From NCBI GenBank assembly GCA_017893485.1, contig CM030358.1, positions 256,430,477 through 256,494,476 on the forward strand: DNA of 64,000 nucleotides, given 5' to 3'. This DNA is from Hemerocallis citrina. Lineage: Eukaryota > Streptophyta > Magnoliopsida > Asparagales > Asphodelaceae. The position numbers and the translations under genes were made by a program. This document shows positions 24,999 through 36,831 of the stretch, in pieces. The notes under the pieces were generated by a model. That model saw only the letters and a program-made list of their open reading frames with translations, did not search any database and had not been told where the DNA came from. The first letter of the stretch is position 1. Each line of letters starts with the position of its first letter.

Positions 24999-25793
24999 GT
25001 GCAAGTGAGGGATCGGTGTCGCCCTCAGGCAAGGCCTTGGCTCTTTAAAGCTATACCTTTTTACGCCCGGCAATGACCTTCCCCCACGGCCGTTTCAAAA
25101 AGTTTCATTAAGGTTTAGGGTGCCCGTCTTCGGCAAACGCCCCGAGCCACGGACCGTTGGTTGACCCACCTATCACACTCGAGCAACTCGGGGTTTACGG
25201 CTGTTAGAGCCAAAACCCTAAATTGTTCGAGGACGGCAGGGAAGCCACCGACCCCGGACTTACACCGAGCCTCCGAACCAATTGATCGGCCCACCACTCA
25301 CCAACGAACAACCCGGGGTTTACGGCCCTCAAAGCCAAAATCCCGAATTGTTCGAAGGTGATTGGTGCGCCACCAATCCGGAACTCTCGGATCAAAGTTC
25401 TACCTCTAGGACTCTCGCCTTCGGCAGGCACCCAAATCGTATGGCAGATGAGTTAATCTCAATTTCTGATAAAAAACAATGAGGGGATAGGAGTTATATA
25501 GCCCCCTGAGAAGCGCATTTATTGCATTGAGAAGTCCAAACGATGGAAGGCAAAACGTCGCCATTAATGCTTATCGGAAGGCGAAATGCCACTAATTATG
25601 CATTGCCTGCAATAAGCTACCGTGCGGCCTTTTTGCCTCGGCGGCGACCCCTTACAAGGCCGAGCTCGGCAACAATCCTCATTCACTGAATCGTCAAAGT
25701 TAAAGAAGTCGGTAGTTTTTTTTATTACTCATTGAGCGTCAGTAACGGCAGCACAAATACAATGAAAAGCTTACAAATCACTCATCGCTCGGC
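24999..25793 (+). other. Non-coding spacer of Tat II with a ~125-bp duplication
   Basis: Two copies about 125 bp apart share 'ggggtttacggc...agccaaaa...aattgttcga' (about 25188 and 25313). The rest (25480-25790) shows nothing I can identify beyond its being the region downstream of the antisense gene. Confidence 0.6.
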
Positions 25794-26294
25794 TTAAAAC
25801 TCAAATTTGGCGCTTCCCTCGGGTTCCTTCTCACGCTCGGCCAGCCCAACCGGGGAAGGCTCTCCAGCAACTGAGCTTTCCGCATCATAAGGCTGGGCTC
25901 CCTCCAACAAAAAGATCGGAGAAGGTCCTAGTACGGAATTGCTCGCCTCCTCGATTAAACCAGTGCCTAGCACCAGCTTCAACCTGCGGATCTCCAACTC
26001 TTTCTCAAAAACAGCCTCACGAAAAAAAGACTCTGAAGCCGAGCGCCCACTCGAGGCATCCGAGATCGACCAGTTCGTCTCAACTACCCACCAATCCCGG
26101 TCGGCTATGGCTTTCCTCAGACGAGCAACCTCCAAACTGAGCTCCCTAGACTTATTCATGAAGTAATTCACTGCGACCGCTCGGTCCTGAGCCTGCTTAC
26201 GTTGGCGAGCCAGAGCACTCTCCATGGCCCCAAGCCCAGGTCGGACCAAGGAGGCCTCGGCGGAAATATGGTCGACACCGAGGACCTCATGGGT
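25794..26294 (-). pseudogene. Tat II antisense gene, distal exon-like frame
   Basis: Minus-strand open frame ending at 25794 (...EGSAKFEF stop). The listed start at 26249 is not an ATG; the frame stays open back to a good splice acceptor (TTTTTGATAG, exon from 26294), so it is more likely an exon. It encodes a probable coiled coil (QRKQAQDRAVAVNYF, ELSLEVARLRKAIAD, FEKELEIRRLKLVLG). It lies about 145 bp beyond the solo LTR that separates it from the 30266-32996 antisense gene. It may be a 3' exon of that gene, or a separate one; the upstream gene has its own stop at 30266. No function is known. Confidence 0.55.
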
Positions 26295-26438
26295 CTATCA
26301 AAAAGATGGGAAAAACAACAAGTCGCAAAAGAGACTAAAAGTCACAAGTCATGGAGCATCGGTCAAAAAATTATCAGGCATTAAGTTCAAAATTTTTTTA
26401 CTACAAAAGGCGGTGGCCAGTCCGCGCAAGGCGTTTAT

Positions 26439-29400
26439 TGTAACCCTGTTTTCCCAAAAATGTATATTTGTGTGTTTTCTGTATTTTAAAATTTTCACAA
26501 ATTATTTTTTCCGGTTTTCAAATTCTTTTGTCAAAGTGTATTTTTTTGGATCTTTTAAAATCTGTTTTCGATCAATAATTTTAAATTGTAACTATTTTCT
26601 ATGATTTTATATTGAAATACAATTCCTAGTTTTGTTATTATTTCTCTTATTATTATTACCTGCTATTATTGTTTTTATTATTACTAATTTTGGCGGGTTA
26701 TTGAAAATTCATTTCTATGTGCTAATTATATTGTATCTAGTTTAAATAAACACTATTTTGTAATGCAAATTACATTTTTTGTAAACAATACTTTTATTTG
26801 TTATTTAATTTTCCTATTTAATTTTAAAACCCTAATACTATAAACCCATAACCCGTTTCCTATATTAAACTAAACCCATTAGAACCCTATATAAAACCCT
26901 ATGCCCATTTACTAAATCCCCAAAACCCATTATATTCTAATCCACAACCTTATAACTACCCAAACCCAATAACCCGGTTGTCAACCCACCCATTAAAACC
27001 CTGTACACCCGTATGCCCCCTAACCTAACCCTAATACATCTTATATTTATACCCATCCTCCAGATCCTCTTCATCTTCCTATTACCCTACTGCCGCCTCT
27101 TCGACTTTCCTGCCCTGCCTCCTCTTCCTCGTCGCGTCACCCCCACCTCCCCTATCGCAACCTAATCGTCAGTCGCCCTCTCTCTCCCGTTCTCTCCTTC
27201 ATCCATTGCAACCCTCTCCCTGCATCTCCCCACCTTCACTCGCCCTCCCTGTCTCCTCTCATCGCAGCACCGGCAGCCGTGACAACCGCCACAGCGACAG
27301 CAGCACAACACTGCACGACTGCAGCGTGCCAACCCCCTTGCCGTCCACCCTGCTCGTGCCGCCGTCCCGCTATCCTGCGACTCCACCAGTCGACATCCCT
27401 CTCTCCCGGTCACCCCGTGTCCCTCTGCCCTCCGTCGGTGCTCCTCCGCCCTACTCCTCGCCGGCAGCCACCTGCGGCAACCCCTCGACGCCACCGGCGC
27501 TCCCCGTTCGTCCGTCGTCTCCCCACTCGTTCTTCCTTGCTCGTACATTGTTTGCACGTGCGAGAGCTTGCTCGGGTTAGGGTGTGATCTCGAGTAGTCG
27601 TGGTGTTCGTGTGCTTGTGTTTGTGGGTTCATGTTGGTTCGTGTGATTCCTTTTGGTTCGTGGTTCGTATTCGATCCATTCGTTCGGTTCGTGTCTCGGG
27701 AATCTGTTCCCGTTATTCTTGCTCTTTGCTTCTTTGGATTCGTCATCTCTTAGCCAAGTAACTTATACTCCAATTCATTTGTTTGATACAAGTCCAAAAG
27801 TTCACCTATAGTGTAGTTGGATCTAGAGACAACTCTTGTTTGTGTTTTCCTTGATGGGTTTTGTCTCTATTGTGAAAATTTGACCATAGATGACTCACGA
27901 CACAATATGGACATGAATTAACCTAGTATTTACTCATTCTTAATTTAGATCATGTTTGTGAAATTTTTGTGAGAATTCGTGATTTGGTTGAGACCTATGT
28001 GAAATTCTTGGCATGGACATGTTAGATACCCTAATTCATGATATTTAGACACTTGGTAGACTCGATTTCATGTTTGGATTTGTTTGGATCAATTTTCTTG
28101 AATCTAAGTTGATTTTGTTCTTAAGGGAAAAATCTGTAGTTTGTCGCTGTTCTGTATTGTTTGCTGTTTTGGAATGTGTTAAAGTCAGTATCTTAATTTC
28201 GGTATAAAATATGAGTTTTAGATAATTTCGTCTATTTTCAAACCCCTCTAACCTTGCTTGATTTTTTTTTCGTATGAGTGACTTATAACTGTTTTACTAC
28301 AGAGGTGTTGACCTTTTCCAGATTCTGTTTTCCGGTAATTTTGATGACAATTCACTTTAAAGAACTATGCTACATATATTATTTTGTTTCAAAACGTTGG
28401 TCAGTATTTCTTTACCTAGTTAGGGATTGCCCAGAATTTTGGTAAATTTTATTGATGAGTTTTATGTGTTGCTTCATGCTCACTTATGAAATCTATACTT
28501 GCTGTATTTTGTTCGCTGATCTGTAAAGAACCCTATTTTCACTATGATTCCTTTTACTGAATGAAAAATATTCGTGAAATATGAAAGTTAATATATTTTG
28601 TCAATTTTCATCTCCCTTTGGTGGATTTGGATTTTGTTTCACTGGTTGCGAGATATCTTAGTTTTCTTACAGCAGTGTTGGGAATTCCAGATTTGCCAAA
28701 CTATGTTTTCATGATACTTTCTTATTTTTGATGAATGATCTAATTTCACTGAAATATTATGAAACTTTATATTTTGATACTGGACATATAAGAGAATACC
28801 CCAGATTTTTCGTGGATTTATTTAATGTGTTTTCATGTTGTTTTCCTATCCTTGAATTCGTTTTCCTGATTTCTGACTGAACATGTTTTCTGTTTTCAAA
28901 TCTGTTTTGAGTTATGATATTGTGAATTACTATAGAACTTATTTATATTTTCTAGATTTGTGTAGAAGTCTATTTTCCAGATCCTTCGACGGATCCAGAT
29001 TTGGATGTTTGTAGTAGCGGAAATCACTGTTTTTGTACAACACTGCCTTGCTGTCCTGAATTAGAAAACTAGTTGTTTTACCCTATTATATGTTATCTTG
29101 TACCTGTACTTGTTTATCTTGCACCCTGAACCTGATACATGTTTATACCCTGTTACCCTTGCGTTGTTTTGCGACACATACATGCATGCCTGATTATAAT
29201 AATAAATACCAAGCCAGGGTTAATGGGAAAGATCTAGTAGTGGATAATTCAGAAACGTGTACTCGGAAGGGGGCCCATGTTTCCTATATTTGGAATTTGG
29301 TATATGATTTGGATTATTTAGAATTTGGTATATGATTTGGTTAATTTGGAATTTGGTATATGATTTAGATTATTTGGAATTTGGTATATGATTTGGATTA

Positions 29401-30256
29401 CTTGTTCCTGAGTACATTGCCCTCTATGGTCTACTATGAAATCTAAAGCGAAACTGTTTGTTGTAGCAACCATGTAGTAAAAGCTGGGATGCATGGAGTG
29501 CTACCTAGATAGTAATTCACTACAAGACTTGATACATGCTACTTGAACATGATACTTGAACGTGATACATGCTTGCTTGAATACTTGACTACATGTTACA
29601 TGAGATTTGATACTTGATACATGTTACATGACTTCTTGATTCTTAATACTGGTTACTTGGTACATGACACTTGTTTACTTGACACTCGACACATACTATT
29701 ATACTTGCTCATCTTGTCATGCTATGATTTATATCCTATATTCATGATTATACCATGCTAGGTTGTTACTTAGATTACCTATCCCATGTACTTGTATCCT
29801 ACATTATAAGTGGCCCGAAACTTGAAATTGACGGGTACTTGTTTTTCTCTTTCCCTCTTTCCTACATTCGTTGAATTGCAGATTTTGGAGAACAGGTTCC
29901 AGATGGTATCAGTGATATGAAGTATTAGTGCTAGATCTTGTTATTATTATTTCTTGTAGTTTGCTTGGACAATAATTGTATTTATGTATTTGGATTTATT
30001 CTTGTGATTGGGCAATGTGACCTAGGATATTTATTTTATTCAGATCATGACTATTTGAGATTAATATATTTTATTTCAAGTATTCTTGTTGGTATTTGGT
30101 TCATATGTGCATGTGGTTGACTTTTCTCACTTCCGACTCTGATTATATTGTGATATGTTGTAAAGATTCTTGAACAGCTTATAGATGATGAAAATCATTC
30201 GCTGGGCCAATGTTATGTGCTCGTATTCCGTATTTTTTGGGAAGCAGGACGTGACA
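26439..30256 (+). mobile_element. Solo LTR A (Tekay-like, 3818 bp) inside Tat II
   Basis: Starts TGTAACCCTGTTTTCCC and ends ...GCAGGACGTGACA, with flanks tttat (26434-26438) and tttac (30257-30261), 4 of 5. It matches solo LTR B (50232-57777, opposite strand) along its length: the first 700 bp correspond to 57248-57777 and the last 100 to 50232-50340. A TATA-like box near 27045 (tatatttata) followed by CT-rich sequence makes the sense plus. Proline- and arginine-rich frames at 27162-27746 lie in the transcribed part of the LTR and are not called as genes. 27750-29280 and 29700-30250 are AT-rich LTR sequence with nothing else. Confidence 0.9.
29288..29402 (+). repeat. 27-bp minisatellite in solo LTR A
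   Basis: Four near-identical units of 'ggaatttggtatatgattt' plus spacer. A region rich in 'tacttgatacatg' (29527-29700) follows. Copy B has different short-repeat expansions in this part (about 50815-51360). Confidence 0.85.
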
Positions 30257-30265
30257 TTTACAAAA

Positions 30266-32996
30266 TCAAATGGGAAAACCTAAACCATGCTTGAGGGGGG
30301 AGAGGGAGGGTGGCACCTCTTCGTCAGCAAGGTCGCCCCCGACCTCCGCTTGGTGAGGGTCCCCCATCTCCTCACCACCGGGTGACGGCGGATGCTCGGA
30401 ATGCCAGTTGTAGTGGAAGTGGTCAACCCTCTTGTCTGGATAGATCAACCGAAAATGCTCCTTAGCCTTATCATAGGCCTCGTCCTCTGCCAGGATCAGG
30501 GTATCCACCATGGTGATCTTCGCCTCCTCCATAGCCTTCTGCGCCTTCTCAGCTTCTGCCTGGGCCTTCTCCTTAAGGCGATCCACCTCTTTCTTGTGAT
30601 AATCGGCTATCGAGGCCATATGGGCCTCGCGGACCGCCTCCATGCTCTGAGCCTCCTTCAGCTCGTCCAACAGCTTGGTCACCTCGCGGAAAGACTTCTT
30701 CGCGTTCCTCCTCTCAATGAGGACCTCCTTCTCCAAGCACTTCTGAAAGTGCTGCCCATGAAGCATCGCCTGTTCGAGGAAGAAAAAGTTTGAAGAAATT
30801 CTAGAGTCTAAAGTCAAAGCAAAATTATGAGCACTCACCGAGAGCTGCGCCTGAGACCACCTCATAAAGGCCATCTCAGATGTCTGCGTCGCCAGAGCCA
30901 TACAATCTCGCTCTATGGCAATATTCCTGACCACCTCTATGGCCACTGGATCCTCAAGTAATGAATCCCCTGCGAGAACCGACCAATCTGGGGCATGCGG
31001 CCTCAGGCTCTGTTGCCCGACCATCTGCTCGGCACTGAGCCAAGGAGGGGGGAGCCTCTGCTCTGGGACCTCGGAGGTCTTTCTACTATCGGAGCTTCCC
31101 CCTGCCTCCCTAGATGCACTCGGCGTGTGGTGATGCTTCTTCGCCCTCTTCGAGGATGGCTCCACAGCCTCCGAGGCCGACCCCTTGCCGTACCCCGCGC
31201 CTTGGGCAGCCACCTTTTCCTACTCCGCCTTCCTTTCCTTCTACGCCCTCCTCTTGGCGGCGACGGCCAACAAGGCCTACCTATTGTCAAGCTGCTTGGC
31301 CATCATCTCTGCAAAATGGAAGAAGAGAGGCAAATGTTAACACGAAAGAAGAAAGATAGGAATATTTAGAACAAAAACATACTAGGGTCGGTTGGGCTCA
31401 GTCCAGCTCAGGCCATGAGCATTTCCGTCACTCGAGGCCACCCTATGCTGTGCCCCCCAACGATCTTCTCCATCTTCGCCCATTATTTCTCCGTCAACTC
31501 GCTGCGCTTCGGAGGTTTATGGTTTGGCTTTAAAAAGTTCCAGGCGGTTGGAATCCTCCAAGGCTTCTCGCTCCGGACTATGAAGTACTTCTCCTTCCAT
31601 CTTTTGATGGAGTCCGGATGGTCGTGCATCACCTTCTTGTGAGGTCACGGCAAAAGATAGAAGATTCCCTCCGCATCACCAAATGAGCTCATCCCCAAGA
31701 TAGCGCGGAAGTATGTAAGCCTCGGCTTGATCCCCTTCTCCTGGCATTTCAAGATAAAGCAATGTTTCCATGAATTGGGGTCGTACTGCATCGAGCTCAA
31801 CTTCGCTCAATTCAAAACCCTCTTGATAAAGGGGTGCAACGTCAGCCTAAGTCCCGAGATGAAGGCATCCTCGGGAAAAACACAGTAGCCCGGCGCAAGA
31901 GTGGTGGTTGGACGAATACCGGGGCTCAGAATCAGAAGTTCGAACTCCTTGGGGATAAAGTAGGCCGCCCTCAGGATGTGCAGATAGTCCGCCCTCAGGA
32001 CACACTGGATACTACCCATCCTGATCTTCACCAAACTCTTGTCCCCCGGCACGGAAGGGAGCGGAGCGAGATCCTTAACATCATCAAGATACATCCTAAT
32101 CGACCCGAGATTTTTGAAGGTGACAGGGGCAAACTCAAATCCCGGTTCAGGGCCATATTTATCTAGCGCGCGAATGGGGGAGGGGGGCACGGGGGGGCTA
32201 TCCAGATGGATCCACTTCCTCTTCCCCCTACGAGGATGAGATTTCCTCTCCGAATACGGGGTCGACAAAGGTGGCAGAGGAGGGAGATCACCCTCGCCCT
32301 CGGCTACCCCTCCTGCAGTACCTTCCCCCGCATCTCCTCGAACATCGTCTCCCCCGGCACCCTGAACGGGCTCCTCCTGGTTCCCCTCGGAATCTTCCTC
32401 ATTGTCCTCCTCGTCCTCAATGTCCCCCTCTCCCTCGGGGTCCTGCTCATCCTCAACGTCCCCCTCTCCCTCGGGGTCCTTCTCTTCCTCATCGCCCTCC
32501 TCTTCCTCTTCATCCTCGTCGTCATTGATATCCCCTCTCCTTCGGGGTTCTCCTCGTCCTCAACGTCCCCCTCTCCCTCGGGGTCCTGCTTTTCCTCATC
32601 GCCCTCCTCTTCCTCCTCATCCTCGTCGTCCTCGACGTCCCCCTCTCCCTCGGGGTCCTGCTCATCCTCAATGTCCCCTTCTCCCTTGGGGTCCTGCTCT
32701 TCCTCATCACCCTCCTCTTCCTCCTCGTCCTCGTCGTCATTGACATCCCCCTCTCCCTCGAGGTTCTCCTCTTCCTCCTCATCCTCACCCTCATCCACAG
32801 GCTCCTTCCTTGGCCTACGGAATCTCAAAGGTTGTACGACAAAAACTACCCCATCCCCGCCATCCGACCCTGGATCTGACAGAACCTCCTCCTTGATTCC
32901 ATAATCGCCCAAGGACCAAGATGTCAAATGTGACTTAGCTTCCTTCTCGAAACAGCCTGACGAGCTTGCCTCAGAGCCAGACTGAGAGCGCGACAT
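30266..32996 (-). pseudogene. Tat II antisense gene (putative gypsy-type transposase domain, PF04195-like)
   Basis: Antisense to gag-pol. It starts MSRSQSGSEASSSG at 32996, runs into a strongly acidic repeat (DEEEEEGDEE, GEGDVEDD; 32390-32790), then a frame break at about 32300. 32268-31383 holds the conserved domain of a plant-wide 'putative gypsy-type transposon' family: YCVFPEDAFISGLRLTLHPF, then after a stop at 31807 YDPNSWKHCF and the KRWKEKYFIVRSEK region. Two introns with GT..AG ends are likely: 31382-31309 (GTATGT...TTTTGCAG, 74 nt) and 30838-30770 (GTGAGT...GAACAG, 69 nt, in phase and free of stops). The last part is a long coiled coil (EVTKLLDELKEAQSM, DRLKEKAQAEAEKAQKAMEE). The function is unknown; such genes are reported in Tat/Grande elements. 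Confidence 0.78.
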
Positions 32997-32999
32997 TAC

Positions 33000-33399
33000 G
33001 AATCAGAAATACTAACCTAAAAATACCGCACAAACGGGAAGATCACCGGAAAAAGGTCGTCGACGGCAAACGAGAAAAAACCCCTATTCTTGAAAGTTGA
33101 AAAACACAAGTAGGAAATGAAGGAGAGGAAGAAGGGGAAGGGGGGATTTATAGCAGAGAAAAAGACTCCTCGAGTTTTGCAAAAAGATCTAACCGTTGGA
33201 TCTTGATCCAACGGCCACTAAGACCTGATTCGCTTCGATTCACGCGCCTGTGATGTCAGCATACGGCAAAAAATTACCCCTTTACCCTCGACACTCTCAG
33301 CTGATACAAACAGCTTGGAACGTATGGCCAGCCACTAGTGAGGACCGCAGGCTTTTCCAACAAGTCAGGAAGCTCAGCACGCGAATGGTACCACGAGCC
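33000..33399 (+). other. Putative promoter side of the Tat II antisense gene
   Basis: About 400 bp between the antisense ATG (32996) and the tandem array. On the minus strand 'tttataaatccccc' lies near 33150, which would place a TATA box about 155 bp upstream of the antisense ATG. No plus-strand gene is seen. Confidence 0.4.
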
Positions 33400-34140
33400 C
33401 CAAAATTTTTCTCTGTTCAATAGGAGGCTCGACGCTCGGATGGTACCGCGAGCAACCAAAAACCCCAAGCTTTTCCCACAATTCAAGAGGCTCGGCCCTC
33501 GGATGGTACCGTGAGCCCCAAAATCTTCCTTTATTTTTGACAGAGGGCTCGACGCTTGGATAGTACCGCAAGCCCCAAAATCCTCCTCTATTCGACAGGA
33601 GGTTCGGCGCCCGGATGGTACTGCGAGCCCCAAAATCCTCCTCTATTTTCAACAGGAGGCTCGGCGCTCGGATGGTACTGTGAGCCCCAAAATCCTCCTC
33701 TATTCGACAGGAGGTTCGGTGCTCGGATGGTACCGTGAGCCCCAAAATGGTCCTCTATTCGACAGGAGGTTCGGCGCTTGGATGGTACCACACGCCCCAA
33801 AATTCTCCTCTCTTCGACAGGAGGCTCGATGCTCGGATGGTACCACGAGCCCCAAAATTCTCCTCTGTTCAACAGGAGGCTCGACGCTCGGATGGTACCG
33901 TGAGCCACCAAAAACCCCAGGCTTTCCCAACAAGTCAGGAGTCTCGGCGCTCGGAGTGTGCCGCGAGCCTCAAAATTCCCCTCTATCTCGATAGGAGGTT
34001 CGGTGCTCAGATGGTGCCACGAGCCACAAAATCCTCCTCTATTCGACAGGAGGATCGGCGCTCATATGGTGCCGCGAGCCCCAAAATTCTCCTCTGATTC
34101 AACAGGAGGCTCGATGCTCGGATGGTACCGCGAGCCACTA
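33400..34140 (+). repeat. 56-bp tandem array before the Tat II 3' LTR
   Basis: About 13 units of ~56 bp, for example near 33601, 33658, 33713, 33769 and 33825. The core 'gctcggatggtaccgcgagc' is an imperfect palindrome, and the spacer is 'cccaaaatcctcctctattcgacagga'-like. Frames in both strands are by-products of the period. Confidence 0.92.
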
Positions 34141-34627
34141 TGATCCCCTTGCTTTTCCAACAAGTGAGGGGCTCGTCCGCCGACCTTAACGCTCGGCAAG
34201 AAGGTGCCTAGCTCCTGACTCCTTCATCCCCTTGCCTTTCCAACAAGTGAGGGCCTCGCCTACCGACCCCCTACTCGCTCGGTCAAACGGCATCAAGGTC
34301 GGCGCTTGGTTAGCACCGCAAGCCCCAAAACTATCCCCCTAACATCGAGGGGCTCGGCTGACGACCCCATACGCTCGGCAAGAAGAACTCTTGCTCCACA
34401 GGTCTCGACGCCCCCCTTGCTTTTCCAACCAATAAGGGGGCTCGTCCGCCGACCCTCTATGCTCGGTCGGCCGAGCTCCGACGATCCGCATGACTCTAAT
34501 GGGGGATCCCTTCACCCTACCCCACTGACCTCTTCTGGAAGGTACACACCACCCCGCTCTTCCTACAGAGGTAAAAAACCACTCCTACACGGCTAGGTCA
34601 CCCAGCCTTCCAGGAGTGGAGGGCTCC
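34141..34627 (+). other. Tat II 3' end with polypurine tract
   Basis: Decayed repeats ('gaggggctcg...ccgacc') and no gene. The tract 'ccaggagtggagggctcc' (34610-34627) directly precedes the LTR. Confidence 0.65.
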
Positions 34628-35201
34628 TGATATGGGTCAATGACGTGGCCCTTCCTAGGCCACGGATCCCCTCAAAAGGTGCCACACCCCCGATCATCCA
34701 GATCTGCCACGTCAGCCCTAAAACCACTCGGGATCCTACCACATCAGCCCTAACCTGCCTGGGCTTTCGCCACATCAGGCCCACGGGCGACCGGGTCCAG
34801 ACCCGGTTAGCATGGCCTATAAATACCAGGCCCTCTACCCCTTCAAGAGGTAATGAATCTTTCCCCTCTCAAACCCTAGTTACTGTTACTCCTCTTCAGT
34901 GACTGACTAGATCGTCGGAGGGTCTACCACCGGGACCAACCTCGGTGTTTCTAGACCGAGTGCAGGTACATGAGACCTCTGGATCCGAGCCTTCAGACCC
35001 GAGCCGAACCTCCAGATCCGAGCCGAGCATTCGATCTCCACCTCACTCCCGCCTACCCCCGGAGCCGTTCCCTCGGCTGAAGGTCGGGCGTACCATCCGT
35101 ACCGAAGCTTCCGCAAAAATACAAACGAGAAGAACTCACACCTGCGCCCCCCCCCCCCCCCCACAAAAAAAAAAAAAAAAACAAACAAACAAACCGCATC
35201 A
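34628..35201 (+). repeat. 3' LTR of Tat II
   Basis: TGATATGGGTCAATG ... aaaccgcatca. Partner of 17219-17793. It contains a C-run followed by an A-run (35147-35181) near its end that the 5' copy lacks. TATA at 34818; hairpin block at 34912-34950. Confidence 0.92.
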
Positions 35202-36339
35202 CTAACCTTAATATGACCAGTTAAAAAGTTCTTTTGGATGTGTATACTTCTGGAGGCTCCTAGATGACCTTGGTGTATCTTGTAATGCCTCGTACAGGCC
35301 AGCAGTTAACAACAATTACAAACTAATATTGAAATGGGTTTAGAACTTTTCTAGCAAACCTTAGCTTGACAGATATTATAGAGTTACGCTAGTTTTCTTA
35401 AAGTGTAATGACCGTCCTGTGTTTTTTGTGTAATGGATAATACACGCAATTTTAATTGTAACATTTCACTTGCACAGTTGTGATTATAACATTTCACTTT
35501 CACCAAGGTCTGTACGTACTTTTATCGGACCTTAGTTTGTTGCATAGATTGACTGATTGTGAGAGAGAATGGACAAAGCAGCAAGTTATACAAAGACTAA
35601 ATGGATGAAACCTAACACAGCTTAATGTGGTCATGGCAAACTTGTTGATATTCAGTTCTGATCAAAGTGTATACCTAACCTTTGCATATATAGTTTTCTC
35701 ATTAGGAGCTGCATCAAGCGTTTATGTGTCTTATCCCCATGTCACTTTCTTCTTCATTTAATTTTATCAATCAGTAATGAAGGAAAGATATTTCGTGTAT
35801 CATGACTGTTCATAGTTAGTCTTTAACCAGTAAGAGTAACTATAATTATATTCACTAGTATAATGTACAGGGCCAGCGAATGATCAATAAACTAATAAAT
35901 GGGTTGTAACTATTGTGCATTATACTTATACTGGGCTAGCAAATTCTATCGGTTTCTGGTCACGAACAGACAATAGGACAAAATACTGTCGGGAATGGAA
36001 GCAACTCCAAGCCACACCAAGAAACTCCCCCGCCCTAATTTTGTGGTACTTGGACTTTATTTTTCTCATGTTTGTCGAAACTTTATTTCTGTTTTGTAAT
36101 AATTATGCCTTGCACAAATTATATAATTGTAACTCTTCATAAGGCATTTTATATATGTTAAATTATTTGGTTTTCTTTTAAATTATTGTTTATTGTGGTC
36201 CGTGATTTTATGATTGTTTATTATGCTTTTTTTATTGATTTTAAGATTTGAACATTTAAAATTTGTGTAAACACAGGTATTTCTAATATGTGATTAATAA
36301 TCTGGATATTTTAATTTTAAATTTTAAAATTAATGGAAA

Positions 36340-36831
36340 AAAAAACGAAGCAACCTATCCCGGCATTTTGCGAAAACACGTTGGGATAGATATGGAACCA
36401 AAAACACGGTGATTAATTAAAAAATATTCAATTTAACCGATCACGGCATTTTCAATACGCCGGTATAGGCCCAACTAATACAGTTAACGATGAGTATATA
36501 GTGGAGTGTATAAATGCCGGCAGAGATAATAAATTTCAAAAAACATACATCTCTATCCAGGCGCTTTTAAATGCCGGGATAGGTTATTATTTCTTAAAAC
36601 TTGAAATAAAAAAAAGGTCGATAACGGAGGTTTTCAAATGCCGGCATATGCCCAAGATCTATAGCGGCGGCTGTACAAAATGCTGCGAGAGGCCCCTAAC
36701 TTATCCCCACGCTCGCTACAGCGGCGTTTGGGGCGGCATCGTTAGAAACACCGCTATCATCTTTAGCGGCATTTATAAATGCTATTATTGGTTTTTAAAA
36801 AATGCCACTAAAACATTGGTGGTTTGTAGTG
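36340..36831 (+). repeat. CACTA right subterminal region and inverted terminus
   Basis: Repeated gccg-containing motifs (atgccgggatag, atagcggcgg, aatgccggcata, ttagcggcattta) in both orientations, ending in CATTGGTGGTTTGTAGTG (36814-36831). Such arrays bind the element's own protein in characterised CACTA elements; that role here is inference. Confidence 0.78.

Larger units (their letters stand above)
17219..35201 (+). mobile_element. Tat-lineage Ty3/gypsy element (Tat II), complete but degenerate
   Basis: LTRs at 17219-17793 and 34628-35201, primer-binding site at 17796, then gag, protease, RT, RNase H, archaeal-type RNase H, integrase, three tandem arrays, an antisense gene and a polypurine tract (34609-34627). 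Target duplication is gtaac (17214-17218) against ctaac (35202-35206), 4 of 5. Without the 3818-bp solo LTR inside (26439-30256) it is about 14.2 kb. The extra RNase H after RT, the distal antisense gene and the tandem repeats are known marks of the Tat/Grande/Retand group. It sits in the CACTA element. Confidence 0.93.
5049..36831 (+). mobile_element. CACTA (En/Spm-type) transposon split by two nested LTR retrotransposons
   Basis: The left end CACTACAAACCACCAATG (5049-5066) is repeated exactly, inverted, at 36814-36831. The next bases are also similar (gattagttggc against ttttagtggc). Native DNA is 5049-5313, 15704-17218 and 35202-36831, about 3.4 kb in all; the rest is two nested retrotransposons. 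The right subterminal region carries repeated gccg/agcggc motifs as CACTA elements do, and the middle holds exons of a Ptta/En/Spm-type gene. No DDE transposase (TNP2-like) is visible, so this is probably a deleted, non-autonomous copy. The 3-bp target duplication is not clean (gtt left, tgt right). 16876-17218 and 35202-36300 hold nothing I recognise. Confidence 0.8.

Noticed and set aside
27000..27040. 'cctaacctaaccctaat' resembling telomeric repeat; also 'ctaactctaaccctaac' near 41340
   Set aside because: Only one or two short units inside LTR leader sequence; not an interstitial telomere array.
27162..27746. Proline/arginine-rich frames on both strands
   Set aside because: They lie in the GC-rich leader of solo LTR A; composition explains the open frames and no domain is seen. 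The same applies to 53060-53763 in solo LTR B.
32402..32743. Serine/proline-rich frame on the plus strand
   Set aside because: Complement of the acidic repeat of the antisense gene.
33556..34143. Repeat proteins on both strands of the 56-bp array
   Set aside because: All frames follow from the tandem repeat; no start context or domain.
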